From IMG/VR virus record IMGVR_UViG_3300034073_001696, positions 1 to 24,156 of that record: a stretch of 24,156 nucleotides of DNA. One strand, given 5' to 3'. The position numbers were made by a program, and so were the translations under genes. This stretch comes from a virus. A model generated the notes under the pieces. It worked only from the letters and a program-made list of their open reading frames with translations. It was not told the origin of the DNA and did no database searches. This document shows, in pieces, positions 7,034 to 14,918 of the stretch. How positions within the stretch are numbered: the stretch's first letter is position 1; each line of letters starts with the position of its first letter.

Positions 7034-8952
7034 TGGCACTCAATATGGATGCTGTTCTGCGCATTGTTGCCAAGGTTGATGGCACTAATGCATTGCAGCG
7101 GCTTGGTGCAGAGTTGTCTGGCATTGGCCAGAAGGCTGGGGCAACGCTGTCTCCATTTGGCCAGATGAAAGGTGCCCTGCGGGGTGTGGCCGATGTGGCT
7201 GCAACCGTAGGGCTGGTCACCCTTGGCCGTGATTTGCTGAATGCAGGCATTGAGGCGCAAGCTGCATCAGTCCGCATCAATGCCCTGGCCAAGAGCTATG
7301 GGGAAGTGGATGGCGTTACCGAGGTAGCAGCAAGGGCAGCCAAGCAATTTGCTCTTGGCAATGTCGAAGCCCAGAACGCCGTGACAGATCTCTACGGCCG
7401 GCTGCGGCCGATGGGTGTGAGCTTGAAGGACATCGAGACGGTGTTTTTCGGGGTGAACAAGGCGGCCCGGCAGGTGGGGCTGTCGACTTACGACACCAGC
7501 GAGGTTCTGCTGCAGTTGAGCCAGGCACTCGGCTCGGGTGCGCTGCAGGGCGATGAACTGCGATCGATCATGGAGCGGATGCCGGCCATTGGCCAGGCGA
7601 TCGCGAAGGTGATGGGGGTCTCAGCTTCACAGATCAAGAAGCTGGGCAGCGAGGGCAAGATCACGACGGCCGTGATGATTCAGGCAGCGGCTGAGCTGCA
7701 GAAGATCGTCCCGCCGCCCCCGCCGGCGGTGATGAAGTACGAGAAGGCGCTGGCGGATTTGAGGACAACGCTGGGGGAGCGGTTGCTGCCGGTGTTGACC
7801 CCGTTCATTGAGGCGCTCACCGGCGCGCTGATCGTGTTCACCAAGCTGCCGGCTCCGATTCAGACCACAGCCGTGGCGCTAGGTGCATTGGCTTTGGCTG
7901 CAGGGCCGGTGGCCTCGGTGATCACAGGCATTGGCAATGCGTTGATGCTGCTGGGCAGCCTTCAGATAGGTGCCACGATTGCCGGCTGGCTTGGGGCAGT
8001 AGGCCCTGCCGTGGTGGCGATCAAGGCGGCGCTAGGTGGCTTGCTGGCCTGGATTGGTGGCACGTTGGTGCCTGGGCTGCTGGCGTTCTTCTCTGGCCCT
8101 ATCGGCTGGACCGTGCTGGCAGTGGCTGCGGTGGTGGCGATGGCCTACATGTTCCGTGAGCCGCTGATGCAGTTTGTCAGCTGGCTGTGGGAATGGGGTG
8201 AGCCAATCAGAGAGTTCTGGGCCGGACTATGGAATGGCCTGGTCGATTTTGTGGGCTTCAGTCTTGAAACCGTTGGCACGGTGATAAGCACCGCCGCCAA
8301 TACTTGGTTCACTGCCCTGCAAGCAGTCTGGTCAACTATTGCAACCGCATTCACTACCTATGTAACCGACCCAATCAGCCAAGCATGGACAACGGTGATG
8401 GAGTTCATGCCAACGGCCATGGAATCACTAGCCAGCGCAGTGCAGGGCATCTGGACAACCATGACTGACAATATCAAGTCAGTGGTCCGCAGCATGCTGC
8501 AATACATTGCCAACACCATCAACTCAGTTATTGAGCTGGTGAACTACGTCATCCGTGGATACAACAGCATCCCGGTAGCGGGTGATATCCCCCAGCTGGG
8601 CTATGTGACCGTGCCGGCCTTTGCTGAAGGAGGTACGGTCAATCGACCCACCCTGGCGATGGTGGGTGAAGGTGGCGAGCGGGAATATATCGTTCCCGAG
8701 AGCAAGATGGCCACCGCCTCGAGCAGGTTCCTTACCGGCTCCCGCGGCGCTGATGTGATCCCCTCCTCCAGCGGTGGCGGCAGCAGCAGCCGGGCGCCGG
8801 TGATCAATATCACTACCGGGCCGGTGCTCGAGTTTGACGGGCAGCGTTACGTGCGCATGGAGGATCTGGAGAAGGCCATGCGCGTCACCGCTGATGGGGT
8901 GATCGGCAGACTGCGGACACCTGCCGCACGCATCGCGCTGGGGAGAGCCTGA
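7033..8952 (+). CDS. Tail tape measure protein
   Basis: This 639-residue protein carries the N-terminal tape measure domain (LQLSQALGSGALQGDELRSI followed by MERMPAIGQAIAKVMGVS and a helix with KKLGSEGKIT). The long middle part, about residues 260-380, contains several hydrophobic segments likely involved in DNA passage through the host membrane. After it comes a helical part with regularly spaced Trp and Phe. The C-terminal motif FAEGGTVNRPTLAMVGEGGE, near residue 529, is typical of the family. In the virion the protein fills the tube and sets tail length. At about 0.15 nm per residue, a tail near 100 nm is expected, which is a short siphovirus tail (inference). The start overlaps the chaperone stop by one base. 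Confidence 0.93.
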   Translation: MALNMDAVLRIVAKVDGTNALQRLGAELSGIGQKAGATLSPFGQMKGALRGVADVAATVGLVTLGRDLLNAGIEAQAASVRINALAKSYGEVDGVTEVAARAAKQFALGNVEAQNAVTDLYGRLRPMGVSLKDIETVFFGVNKAARQVGLSTYDTSEVLLQLSQALGSGALQGDELRSIMERMPAIGQAIAKVMGVSASQIKKLGSEGKITTAVMIQAAAELQKIVPPPPPAVMKYEKALADLRTTLGERLLPVLTPFIEALTGALIVFTKLPAPIQTTAVALGALALAAGPVASVITGIGNALMLLGSLQIGATIAGWLGAVGPAVVAIKAALGGLLAWIGGTLVPGLLAFFSGPIGWTVLAVAAVVAMAYMFREPLMQFVSWLWEWGEPIREFWAGLWNGLVDFVGFSLETVGTVISTAANTWFTALQAVWSTIATAFTTYVTDPISQAWTTVMEFMPTAMESLASAVQGIWTTMTDNIKSVVRSMLQYIANTINSVIELVNYVIRGYNSIPVAGDIPQLGYVTVPAFAEGGTVNRPTLAMVGEGGEREYIVPESKMATASSRFLTGSRGADVIPSSSGGGSSSRAPVINITTGPVLEFDGQRYVRMEDLEKAMRVTADGVIGRLRTPAARIALGRA

Positions 8953-9416
8953 TGGCCAGGGCACAATCCCAGTACCTGCGCATCTATGACACCACTGGGA
9001 TCACCTTCCAGCGGTGGCAGAGCTACTACGGCGGCAGCACTGTGTCATGGGATAGCCAGAGCTGGCAGTACGTGCCCTTCATCGCGGATGGCATCACCGC
9101 TGGCATCAGTGGCGATGAGACCGATATCACCGTGACCGCACCAGCTACCACGCTGGTGATGCAAGCCTTTGAGGCAGCGATCAGCAGGGGCCGGCTGGTG
9201 GATCTGAGCATCTACCAGTTCGACACCATCCTGGGCAACAGCACACCCCAGACTGCGCAGGAGCTGGTGGCAGCCTTCACTGGCCAGGTAGTGGGCGGCA
9301 GTGGTGGGCTCACCAGCATGAGCATTCAGCTGGGCAATGCGCTTAGCCCGGTGGGTGCGCAGGTCCCGCCGCGGAAGTTCACCACCAAGATCATGGGCAA
9401 GGGGTGCAGGCTATGA
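8952..9416 (+). CDS. Minor tail / distal tail protein
   Basis: This 154-residue protein is encoded right after the tape measure gene, overlapping its TGA (TGATG). It is predicted to be beta-rich and ends in a basic C-terminal KIMGKGCRL with a single Cys. The position between tape measure and hub is that of the distal tail or lambda M/L-type proteins, which connect the tube to the tip complex. Features such as the strand pair DETDITVTAPATTLVMQAFE and the following ISRGRLVDLSIYQFD fit such a role. The specific family is not named with confidence. The stop codon shares ATGA with the next gene's start. Confidence 0.72.
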   Translation: MARAQSQYLRIYDTTGITFQRWQSYYGGSTVSWDSQSWQYVPFIADGITAGISGDETDITVTAPATTLVMQAFEAAISRGRLVDLSIYQFDTILGNSTPQTAQELVAAFTGQVVGGSGGLTSMSIQLGNALSPVGAQVPPRKFTTKIMGKGCRL

Positions 9417-11767
9417 GCTGGCTGAAGGCATCCGATCCGCTTGCCCTGCTTGCCATCCAAGCGGGCCAAGTGCCCAACCCATCACAGCAGGATGGTGCCG
9501 CCGGTGGTGGCCGGCTGGATACGGATCAGCGCTCGATTGCGTTTGGCGAACCGGTGCCCATCGTCTTCGCCCGCAGGCGCAATGGTGCTGGTGGGATCCT
9601 GATCAGCCCTGGTGCATCGGAATGCCGGTTTGAAAACGACACCAGCAATGCGGTCACTGCGTCGTATCTGCTGGTGCTGGGCGAGGGCCAGATGGATTCC
9701 ATCCCGGTGAAGGATGTGTTTCAGCGAGCCTGCCGTGTGGGCAGCCATACCCAGACCTACAACCGCCGCGCTGGCACCTGGCTGCCGGGGAACTACATCG
9801 TGGAGCGGGATGGGTACGACAAGCCGGAAGCCAGCTACATCTGCGGCTCGATTGGCCTGTACCCAGGCATGACCACGCTCAGCTTTCAGGTGACCATCCC
9901 TGATGGCTTTGACCAGTGGAAGCGGCAGGTGCATATCTTCATCCGCGGCGGGATGCGGGTCACCCGGCTGACGGATAGCGTCACCGGGCCAAGCGATAAC
10001 TTCGCTGACCTGGTGCGCTGGATGCTGATCAACAGCAGCCGGGTGCCTTCCGCGTTGATTGATACGGCAGCCTTCACCAGTGCGGCCACCTTCCTCGAGG
10101 CCAACCAATTCCTGTGCAACTGCTGGATTCAGGACGCGCAGAACTACAGCGACTTCATCGCCGGCTGGGCGCCGTACTTCCTGCTGGGCGAGAGCAATGT
10201 GGGCGGAAAGAAAGGCTTGCGGCCCCTGCTGCCGGTCAACAATGACGGCACCCTCAAGACCACGGCTATCACGCCTGAGTACGTCTTCGATGAAAGCCTG
10301 ATCCTGCCGGGCACCTTTGAGATTGAGTACACCAGCTGGGCCGACCGGCAGCCGTTTGTGGCGCAGATGACCTGGCGGCAAGAGCTCGAGGATGATGCTG
10401 CCATCATCCGCACGGCTGAGGTGCGGTTCATCAATACGGCTGAGACAGGCCCGTACGAGTCGCATGACCTAAGCGAGTTCTGCACCACCGAGCTGCATGC
10501 CGTGAAGGTGGGTGCCTACATCCTGGCTCGCCGCACCTATGTGACCCATACGGTGCGGTTTGCTGCCAGGCCCCAGGCGCACAATCGCATCCTGACGGTG
10601 GGCGACATTGTGCGGGTGAAGCTGAGCCGGCAGGCCAGCGGTGGTGGCCAGTCAAGCCATGACTACCTGTACCAGGTGGAGCGGATCAGCAAGACGCTTG
10701 CCGGGGACGTGAGCTACGAATGCAGCCACTTCCCGATTGATGACCAGAACCGCAGCATCGTGTCGCTGCTGGTGGCCAATGCCACAGGCACCGGCATTCT
10801 GCTGGATACCAATGCCACCGGCGTAGGCTGCGATATCAACTCCCCTACGGACAACACTATCCCCACTGAGGCGTTCATCATCCCAGGTGATGAGTTTGAT
10901 CCCGGTGGGTTTGATATCGGAACGGATGTAGCCGTAGATGCCGGCGAGGATATCGTGCTTGATGACATTGATATTGACGATATCGGTGGCGGGTCCAGTG
11001 GCGGCTCTGGCGGTGGCGGTGGGATTGGTGAGGTTGCTGCCAACCCCTCTGATGGTCAGGACGCCACAGCACTTGGCCCGGTACAGGGCACACCCACCAT
11101 TGGTGAAGCGGTCATCCCACCAGAAGGCGTGTGTGAAGGCGGCACTATTACGCGGATCATTGGCGTGGTTGGTGATGAAGCCAACGCGATAGTGCAGGAG
11201 GATGTGGAATGGAGCATCCCGATCACGCCGCCAGAAGAACTTGGTGGCGACTGGAATGGCAAGTTCGTGTCATTCCGGGTTTCTTGCCCGACAGGGGAAG
11301 AGCAAAGGACGGATCCAATCACGACACTTGTATTCGATCCGTCAATTTACAGCTATGCAAGATGGTCAGGTGTGAGCTGGAGTAATGGCTGGTTCGCACA
11401 GCCAGCGACAATCAGCACAACAACTGCTTGGGTTAGCATCGCAAATGGTGAAAAGCTGAGAGTTCGATACGCAAGTCTTGCAGGTGTGACGCCAAATGGT
11501 ACCGCGCCAGATTGGACAAGCGGCGTCACATACACATCAACACAGTCTGTCTCGTCAAGGCAGGGGTTTGCCGGTGTGCAGAGGGTAAGCGCAACCGGAT
11601 CACTTATTGAAACGCTTGCCATCGCGTCAAACGGCGCAGACGGAACAGGAAAGCTGCAGATTGCCGCAGGGACTTGGGAGTTTTCAAACGATGGATCAAC
11701 TGTTGCAGCGACATGGGCTGGCAACTATGCGCCAGGGTTTGATCCAAACGACCCGCTTCTGCCATGA
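9413..11767 (+). CDS. Tail tip / hub protein (lambda J-like position)
   Basis: This 784-residue protein is the largest in the module and lies where the tail tip or host-specificity protein is expected. The ATG at 9413 overlaps the previous stop (ATGA) and has AAGGGG 8 bases upstream, so it is preferred over an in-frame GTG at 9404. Residues 1 to about 500 appear folded and beta-rich, with the early segment IAFGEPVPIVFARRRNGAGG. Residues about 507-540 form an Asp-rich then Gly/Ser-rich linker. The last about 245 residues form a separate C-terminal part. From about 11330 the DNA becomes more AT-rich, suggesting an exchanged receptor-binding tip. It probably forms the baseplate hub and binds the cell surface (inference by position). 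Confidence 0.75.
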   Translation: MSWLKASDPLALLAIQAGQVPNPSQQDGAAGGGRLDTDQRSIAFGEPVPIVFARRRNGAGGILISPGASECRFENDTSNAVTASYLLVLGEGQMDSIPVKDVFQRACRVGSHTQTYNRRAGTWLPGNYIVERDGYDKPEASYICGSIGLYPGMTTLSFQVTIPDGFDQWKRQVHIFIRGGMRVTRLTDSVTGPSDNFADLVRWMLINSSRVPSALIDTAAFTSAATFLEANQFLCNCWIQDAQNYSDFIAGWAPYFLLGESNVGGKKGLRPLLPVNNDGTLKTTAITPEYVFDESLILPGTFEIEYTSWADRQPFVAQMTWRQELEDDAAIIRTAEVRFINTAETGPYESHDLSEFCTTELHAVKVGAYILARRTYVTHTVRFAARPQAHNRILTVGDIVRVKLSRQASGGGQSSHDYLYQVERISKTLAGDVSYECSHFPIDDQNRSIVSLLVANATGTGILLDTNATGVGCDINSPTDNTIPTEAFIIPGDEFDPGGFDIGTDVAVDAGEDIVLDDIDIDDIGGGSSGGSGGGGGIGEVAANPSDGQDATALGPVQGTPTIGEAVIPPEGVCEGGTITRIIGVVGDEANAIVQEDVEWSIPITPPEELGGDWNGKFVSFRVSCPTGEEQRTDPITTLVFDPSIYSYARWSGVSWSNGWFAQPATISTTTAWVSIANGEKLRVRYASLAGVTPNGTAPDWTSGVTYTSTQSVSSRQGFAGVQRVSATGSLIETLAIASNGADGTGKLQIAAGTWEFSNDGSTVAATWAGNYAPGFDPNDPLLP

Positions 11768-13101
11768 CCGCCTTTCCTGCGTTGATTCCAAGCTCTCGGG
11801 TCTTCACCCCTGGTGAATACCCGCACACCGCATTCCGCGCATGGAGTGGACTAGAAGGCCGAGTGCGGCATTCCAATGTGATGCTGGCCAGCACGCTCAG
11901 GTTGACCTTTATCAGCCTCACGGAGGCGAACATGCTGAGCATCCTCAGCCACTACACGAGCAGGCAAGGTGAGTATTTGCCCTTCACCATTCCCTCCCAG
12001 CTGCTCAGTGGCGTGAGTGCTGCGGCGGACTACACGCTAACGGGATACCAGTGGCGATATGCCGAGCCGCCGGTAGTGGACGATATCCCCTGCTCTGGCC
12101 ACAGCGTGGAGGTGGTGCTGGAGAGCGTGCCGTTTGAGGCAATCAGCCTCAGTGGTCTGGGTGCTCAGCTGGTGATCGCCTTTACCCCTGGCGTCGCTGC
12201 GGCGGCAAACGGAATACAGCAACAGGTAGAGTCTGCGTTTGCGCCAGGGCAATCTGCAGTTGCCTATGAATACAGTATTACAGCATCCATAGCTACTGCA
12301 AATGGTTTTGGCGTGCAAGTGGCATCCATGCTTGAAGCCGGTGCAGCCACGGGTAGCGCATTAATTCCAGAGTCATCAATCACCATCTCTTCAAGTTTGG
12401 CGCCTGGCGCAGCCATAGGCGGTGGCGCTGCAGCGCCAACATTTCAAGCCGCGGGGACAGTTCGAGTTAGTACAAGTGGTCTCACAGGGGCAAATGCTGT
12501 CCCATGGCCGACTCATGCTGTTGATGACATTGGCATTTTGGTAATTGAAACCAGCGGTAATGATTCAACTATTAGCGTGACCACACCTAGCGGCTGGCAG
12601 TCAGTGCCAGGGTCTCCAGTGACGGATATTGCTGATGCAACTGGATCCAAGCTTCAGGTCTGGTGGAAGCGTGCCGCCTCAACTTCTGAGGCAGGGGCCG
12701 AAGTGCCAGACTCTGGCGATCATCAGTTTGCACGGATCTATACATTTAGAGGTTGCGCATCGTCTGGCAATCCTTGGGATGTAACCACAACCGGAAACAA
12801 GACAACGGCATCGACAACCGCAACAGTGCCTGCTGTCACCACAACAGTTGGCAATACGCTGATTGTCATGATTGTTGGCCGCCCTAATGACAGCGGCAGC
12901 ACAACTCATTTTGGCGTTCCGTCCAATGCAAACCTGACAGACATCGCTGAACGTGGCGAGGTCGGCTCGGTTGGCAACAATGGTGGCGGATTCGTCGTTG
13001 CCACTGGCGTCAAGGCATCGGCAGGCGATACAGGCACCAGTACCTTGACCAAGACTGACAGCACAACTGACACCTACATGGTGATCGCCCTCAAGGGCTG
13101 A
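11764..13101 (+). CDS. Tail tip/fibre protein with duplicated minor-tail domain and C-terminal adhesin-like domain
   Basis: This 445-residue protein begins with a domain (residues 1 to about 125) that aligns with the whole 126-residue product of the gene at 13572-13952. Shared positions include FPxLxP, the G-x-YP pair, a Trp in the middle, an HY followed by a Gly, an (I/L)PS, W-(R/K)-YA-x-P and a final VxLxSV. A middle segment of Ala/Ser/Gly-rich beta repeats follows. The last about 220 residues (HAVDDIGILVIETSG, then YTFRGCASSGNPWDV) resemble phage adhesin domains. The start overlaps the hub stop by four bases (ATGA). DNA after about 12180 is more AT-rich. The protein likely joins the tip complex by its first domain and presents the rest outward. 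Confidence 0.7.
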   Translation: MTAFPALIPSSRVFTPGEYPHTAFRAWSGLEGRVRHSNVMLASTLRLTFISLTEANMLSILSHYTSRQGEYLPFTIPSQLLSGVSAAADYTLTGYQWRYAEPPVVDDIPCSGHSVEVVLESVPFEAISLSGLGAQLVIAFTPGVAAAANGIQQQVESAFAPGQSAVAYEYSITASIATANGFGVQVASMLEAGAATGSALIPESSITISSSLAPGAAIGGGAAAPTFQAAGTVRVSTSGLTGANAVPWPTHAVDDIGILVIETSGNDSTISVTTPSGWQSVPGSPVTDIADATGSKLQVWWKRAASTSEAGAEVPDSGDHQFARIYTFRGCASSGNPWDVTTTGNKTTASTTATVPAVTTTVGNTLIVMIVGRPNDSGSTTHFGVPSNANLTDIAERGEVGSVGNNGGGFVVATGVKASAGDTGTSTLTKTDSTTDTYMVIALKG

Positions 13102-13152
13102 CCATTCAACGCCAGATGACTGGGCAGACTGGGGGAGACTCACCATGGCACA

Positions 13153-13572
13153 ATGGCCAGCTTTATCTACAATTCCTGCATTGATGACATGGCGCGTGGC
13201 GCTATCGACTTTGATACAGACGACTTCATGCTGATGCTGGTCACCTCCAGCTACACCGCTAATAAGGACACGCACGACAAGCGGGATGATGTGACCAATG
13301 AAGTAGCCAATGGCAATGGCTACACCACTGGTGGTGATACCACTGTCTGCACGGTCACCAAAGACACGGGCAATGACAAGGTAACGCTGGCATTCTCGGC
13401 TGTCTCTTGGCCAACTTCAACGATCAGTGCTGCTGGTGGGGTGATCTACAAGTCGCGGGGTGGCGCATCGTCTGCTGATGAGCTTGTTGCCTTTATTGAT
13501 TTTGGTGGAACTGTTAGCTCAACCAGTGCCACCTTCAGCGTTGGGGCGAGCACCATCACACTGCAGAACTGA
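13153..13572 (+). CDS. Conserved phage tail-region protein
   Basis: This 139-residue protein opens MASFIYNSCIDDMARGAIDF and continues with DTDDFMLMLVTSSYTANKDT and KRDDVTNEV, a well conserved pattern in phage proteins found near tail fibre genes. It is predicted to be beta-rich and ends in a repeated strand motif GASTITLQN. Family function is not known; a virion tip or adhesin-associated role is suggested by position. The best ribosome binding site (GGGGGAG at 13131-13137) stands 15 bases away from this ATG, which is further than usual. The frame is nevertheless supported by the conserved opening. The stop overlaps the next start (TGATG). Confidence 0.72.
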   Translation: MASFIYNSCIDDMARGAIDFDTDDFMLMLVTSSYTANKDTHDKRDDVTNEVANGNGYTTGGDTTVCTVTKDTGNDKVTLAFSAVSWPTSTISAAGGVIYKSRGGASSADELVAFIDFGGTVSSTSATFSVGASTITLQN

Positions 13573-13952
13573 TGGCCGCGCCATACGACTTCCCCAGCCT
13601 GGCGCCTGTCGCTCGCCGGTATGGCCTGGGCGTCTACCCGGTCACGATTGAAACCGGCTGGGGTGGTGGCAATGTCCGGTTCCTGCATGGCACCACCAGG
13701 CATGGCATCAGCATGGAGCTCAGCTACGAGAACCTGACCCAGGCTGAAACCAAGCTGATCCGTGACCACTACCGCCTGCAGGATGGCGGCCATCAATCCT
13801 TCCTGCTCCCCTCCACCGTCTGGGCTGGTCAGTCGGATGTGACCAACATCGCCCCAACCGGTACCCGCTGGAAGTATGCCAGCGTGCCAGAGGAGACCCA
13901 CAAGTCTGGTGGGTACGTGGATATCACCGTCAGCCTGCTCAGTGTGCGGTAG
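13572..13952 (+). CDS. Minor tail protein, paralogue of the N-terminal domain of the fibre protein upstream
   Basis: This 126-residue protein is a stand-alone copy of the domain that begins the 445-residue fibre protein. It shares FPSLAP, GVYPV, a central Trp, LTQAE, DHYRLQDGG, LPSTVWAGQ, TRWKYASVPEE and the final VDITVSLLSV. In other phages similar single-domain proteins sit in the tail tip region. Two versions in one phage suggest that the two may be alternative or adjacent subunits of the tip complex. The start is coupled to the previous gene by TGATG. The protein contains no membrane segment or catalytic signature. Confidence 0.7.
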   Translation: MAAPYDFPSLAPVARRYGLGVYPVTIETGWGGGNVRFLHGTTRHGISMELSYENLTQAETKLIRDHYRLQDGGHQSFLLPSTVWAGQSDVTNIAPTGTRWKYASVPEETHKSGGYVDITVSLLSVR

Positions 13953-13959
13953 GAATGCT

Positions 13960-13978
13960 CTACAGACTGACGCTGTAG
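13960..13978. repeat. Short inverted repeat between tail and lysis modules
   Basis: CTACAG (13960-13965) and CTGTAG (13973-13978) form a perfect 6-base stem with a 7-base loop in the short gap before the lysis genes. It has no T-run after it and is too weak for a convincing intrinsic terminator. It could be a processing or regulatory hairpin separating tail from lysis messages, or chance. Confidence 0.3.
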
Positions 13979-13993
13979 CCACCTGCCCGTGTC

Positions 13994-14275
13994 GTGACGC
14001 CTGAGCCACAGCCGCCCCCATTTGTGGAACGGCGGAAGTTCAGCCGGATTCAGGTCATGGAAGCCACCGCTGCATCGGTGCTCAGTGCTGCCGTGATCGG
14101 CACTGCTGCTGGTGTGGGTTGGCTTGTCATTCAACTGCCGACCAGGCTGCAGCAGCTGGAGGCCAGGATCGTTCAGATCGTGGAAAACCAGGAGCTGTTC
14201 AATTCCAAGTTCATCGACCTGGAGAAGCAGGTGCAGGAGCACGACCGGCGGATCATTCGCCTTGAACTCCGATGA
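13994..14275 (+). CDS. Small membrane-anchored coiled-coil protein, possible spanin-like or holin accessory
   Basis: This 93-residue protein starts with GTG at 13994. It has a Pro-rich N terminus, a basic stretch (ERRKFSR), one hydrophobic segment at about residues 26-48, then about 40 residues of heptad-like charged helix (LQQLEARIVQIVENQELFNS, then LEKQVQEHDRRIIRLEL). An N-terminal anchor followed by a coiled coil is the layout of inner-membrane spanins (Rz), but this is short and no partner lipoprotein was found. It also resembles small coiled-coil proteins encoded beside holins. It opens the lysis cassette, and its TGA overlaps the next ATG by ATGA. Confidence 0.6.
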   Translation: MTPEPQPPPFVERRKFSRIQVMEATAASVLSAAVIGTAAGVGWLVIQLPTRLQQLEARIVQIVENQELFNSKFIDLEKQVQEHDRRIIRLELR

Positions 14276-14511
14276 ATCGCTTTTTCAAGGGCCAAGTTGA
14301 TGCCGGTCTTTTCATTCCGGTGCTGATCGGCCTGATTTATGCCGGGACTGGGGGCTGGTCTGAAAGCCGCTGGACTGGTGCACTGGCCATCATGGGTCTG
14401 GGCGGTGCAGCACGGGCAGGATTTGAGCGCGGTTATCAGACCTACAACCCTGATCTGCGCACCCCACAGCCCCGTGATGATCACGGGCGCTTCACCCGCC
14501 GTGAGGATTAG
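14272..14511 (+). CDS. Small membrane protein, holin candidate
   Basis: This 79-residue protein has a hydrophobic N-terminal half with one clear and one weaker membrane segment (AGLFIPVLIGLIYAGTGG, then WTGALAIMGLGGAARAGF). A polar, charged C-terminal tail (RDDHGRFTRRED) follows. Size, two-segment topology and charged tail fit a class II-like holin, which would permeabilise the cytoplasmic membrane and release the endolysin. It overlaps the previous gene by four bases and ends directly before the next start. No specific family is recognised, and the following two small proteins are rival holin candidates. Confidence 0.55.
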   Translation: MNRFFKGQVDAGLFIPVLIGLIYAGTGGWSESRWTGALAIMGLGGAARAGFERGYQTYNPDLRTPQPRDDHGRFTRRED

Positions 14512-14718
14512 GTGGACGATCACCAGCACCGCAGGGGTACAGATCGCTGGCACATCATGGAGCTGGCCATTCCGATTGGTGCTCTGTTCCTGCTGTTGAT
14601 CGGCTCGGTGTTTGCCTGGTCAATTCAGGGCACCGTCGATGAACAAAGGCGGTTGAGGCATGATTACGGCCAGCTCATGCAGAAGGTAGTTGATGCCTGC
14701 CGGAGGCCGTTCAAATGA
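14512..14718 (+). CDS. Small single-pass membrane protein of the lysis cassette
   Basis: This 68-residue protein starts with GTG at 14512, directly after the previous TAG, with GTGAGG 5 bases upstream serving as a possible ribosome binding site. An alternative is the ATG at 14557. It has one strong hydrophobic segment (MELAIPIGALFLLLIGSVFA) followed by a polar helix with charged residues (DEQRRLRHDYGQLMQK) and a basic end. It might be an antiholin, a spanin subunit or a second holin. The stop overlaps the following gene by ATGA. Function is not determined. Confidence 0.55.
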   Translation: MDDHQHRRGTDRWHIMELAIPIGALFLLLIGSVFAWSIQGTVDEQRRLRHDYGQLMQKVVDACRRPFK

Positions 14719-14918
14719 ACGTCCACTGGGGCTGGGATGACCTGCGGATCATTGGCGACATCATCGCCGGCAGCTTGCTGGCTGGTGCCCTCAGGCTGAT
14801 CGTGCTCAAGGCCTTCCTCGAGCCGGTGGCGGCGTATATCGGTCAACAGGCTTACCGCAGGGCAGACAAGGCCATGGGTGACCGGCTGCCTGATCTGCCG
14901 CCGATTGCTGAGCCATGA
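14715..14918 (+). CDS. Small hydrophobic protein preceding endolysin, holin candidate
   Basis: This 67-residue protein has a hydrophobic segment at about residues 12-41 (IIGDIIAGSLLAGALRLIVL onward) and an amphipathic or basic middle (YRRADKAMGDR). It ends with a Pro-rich tail. It lies directly before the endolysin gene, overlapping its start by four bases (ATGA). Holin genes commonly occupy that place, so this is one of three candidates in the cassette. Start ATG at 14715 overlaps the previous stop. Confidence 0.55.
   Translation: MNVHWGWDDLRIIGDIIAGSLLAGALRLIVLKAFLEPVAAYIGQQAYRRADKAMGDRLPDLPPIAEP

Noticed and set aside
7597-7604. HIP1 octamer GCGATCGC as a cyanobacterial signature
   Set aside because: It was noticed only once by eye, so it cannot support a host assignment; many picocyanobacteria and phages lack it anyway.
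9482-10465. Long minus-strand frame of 327 codons
   Set aside because: It lies entirely within the hub protein gene, is unlike known proteins, and is a by-product of GC-rich codon usage.
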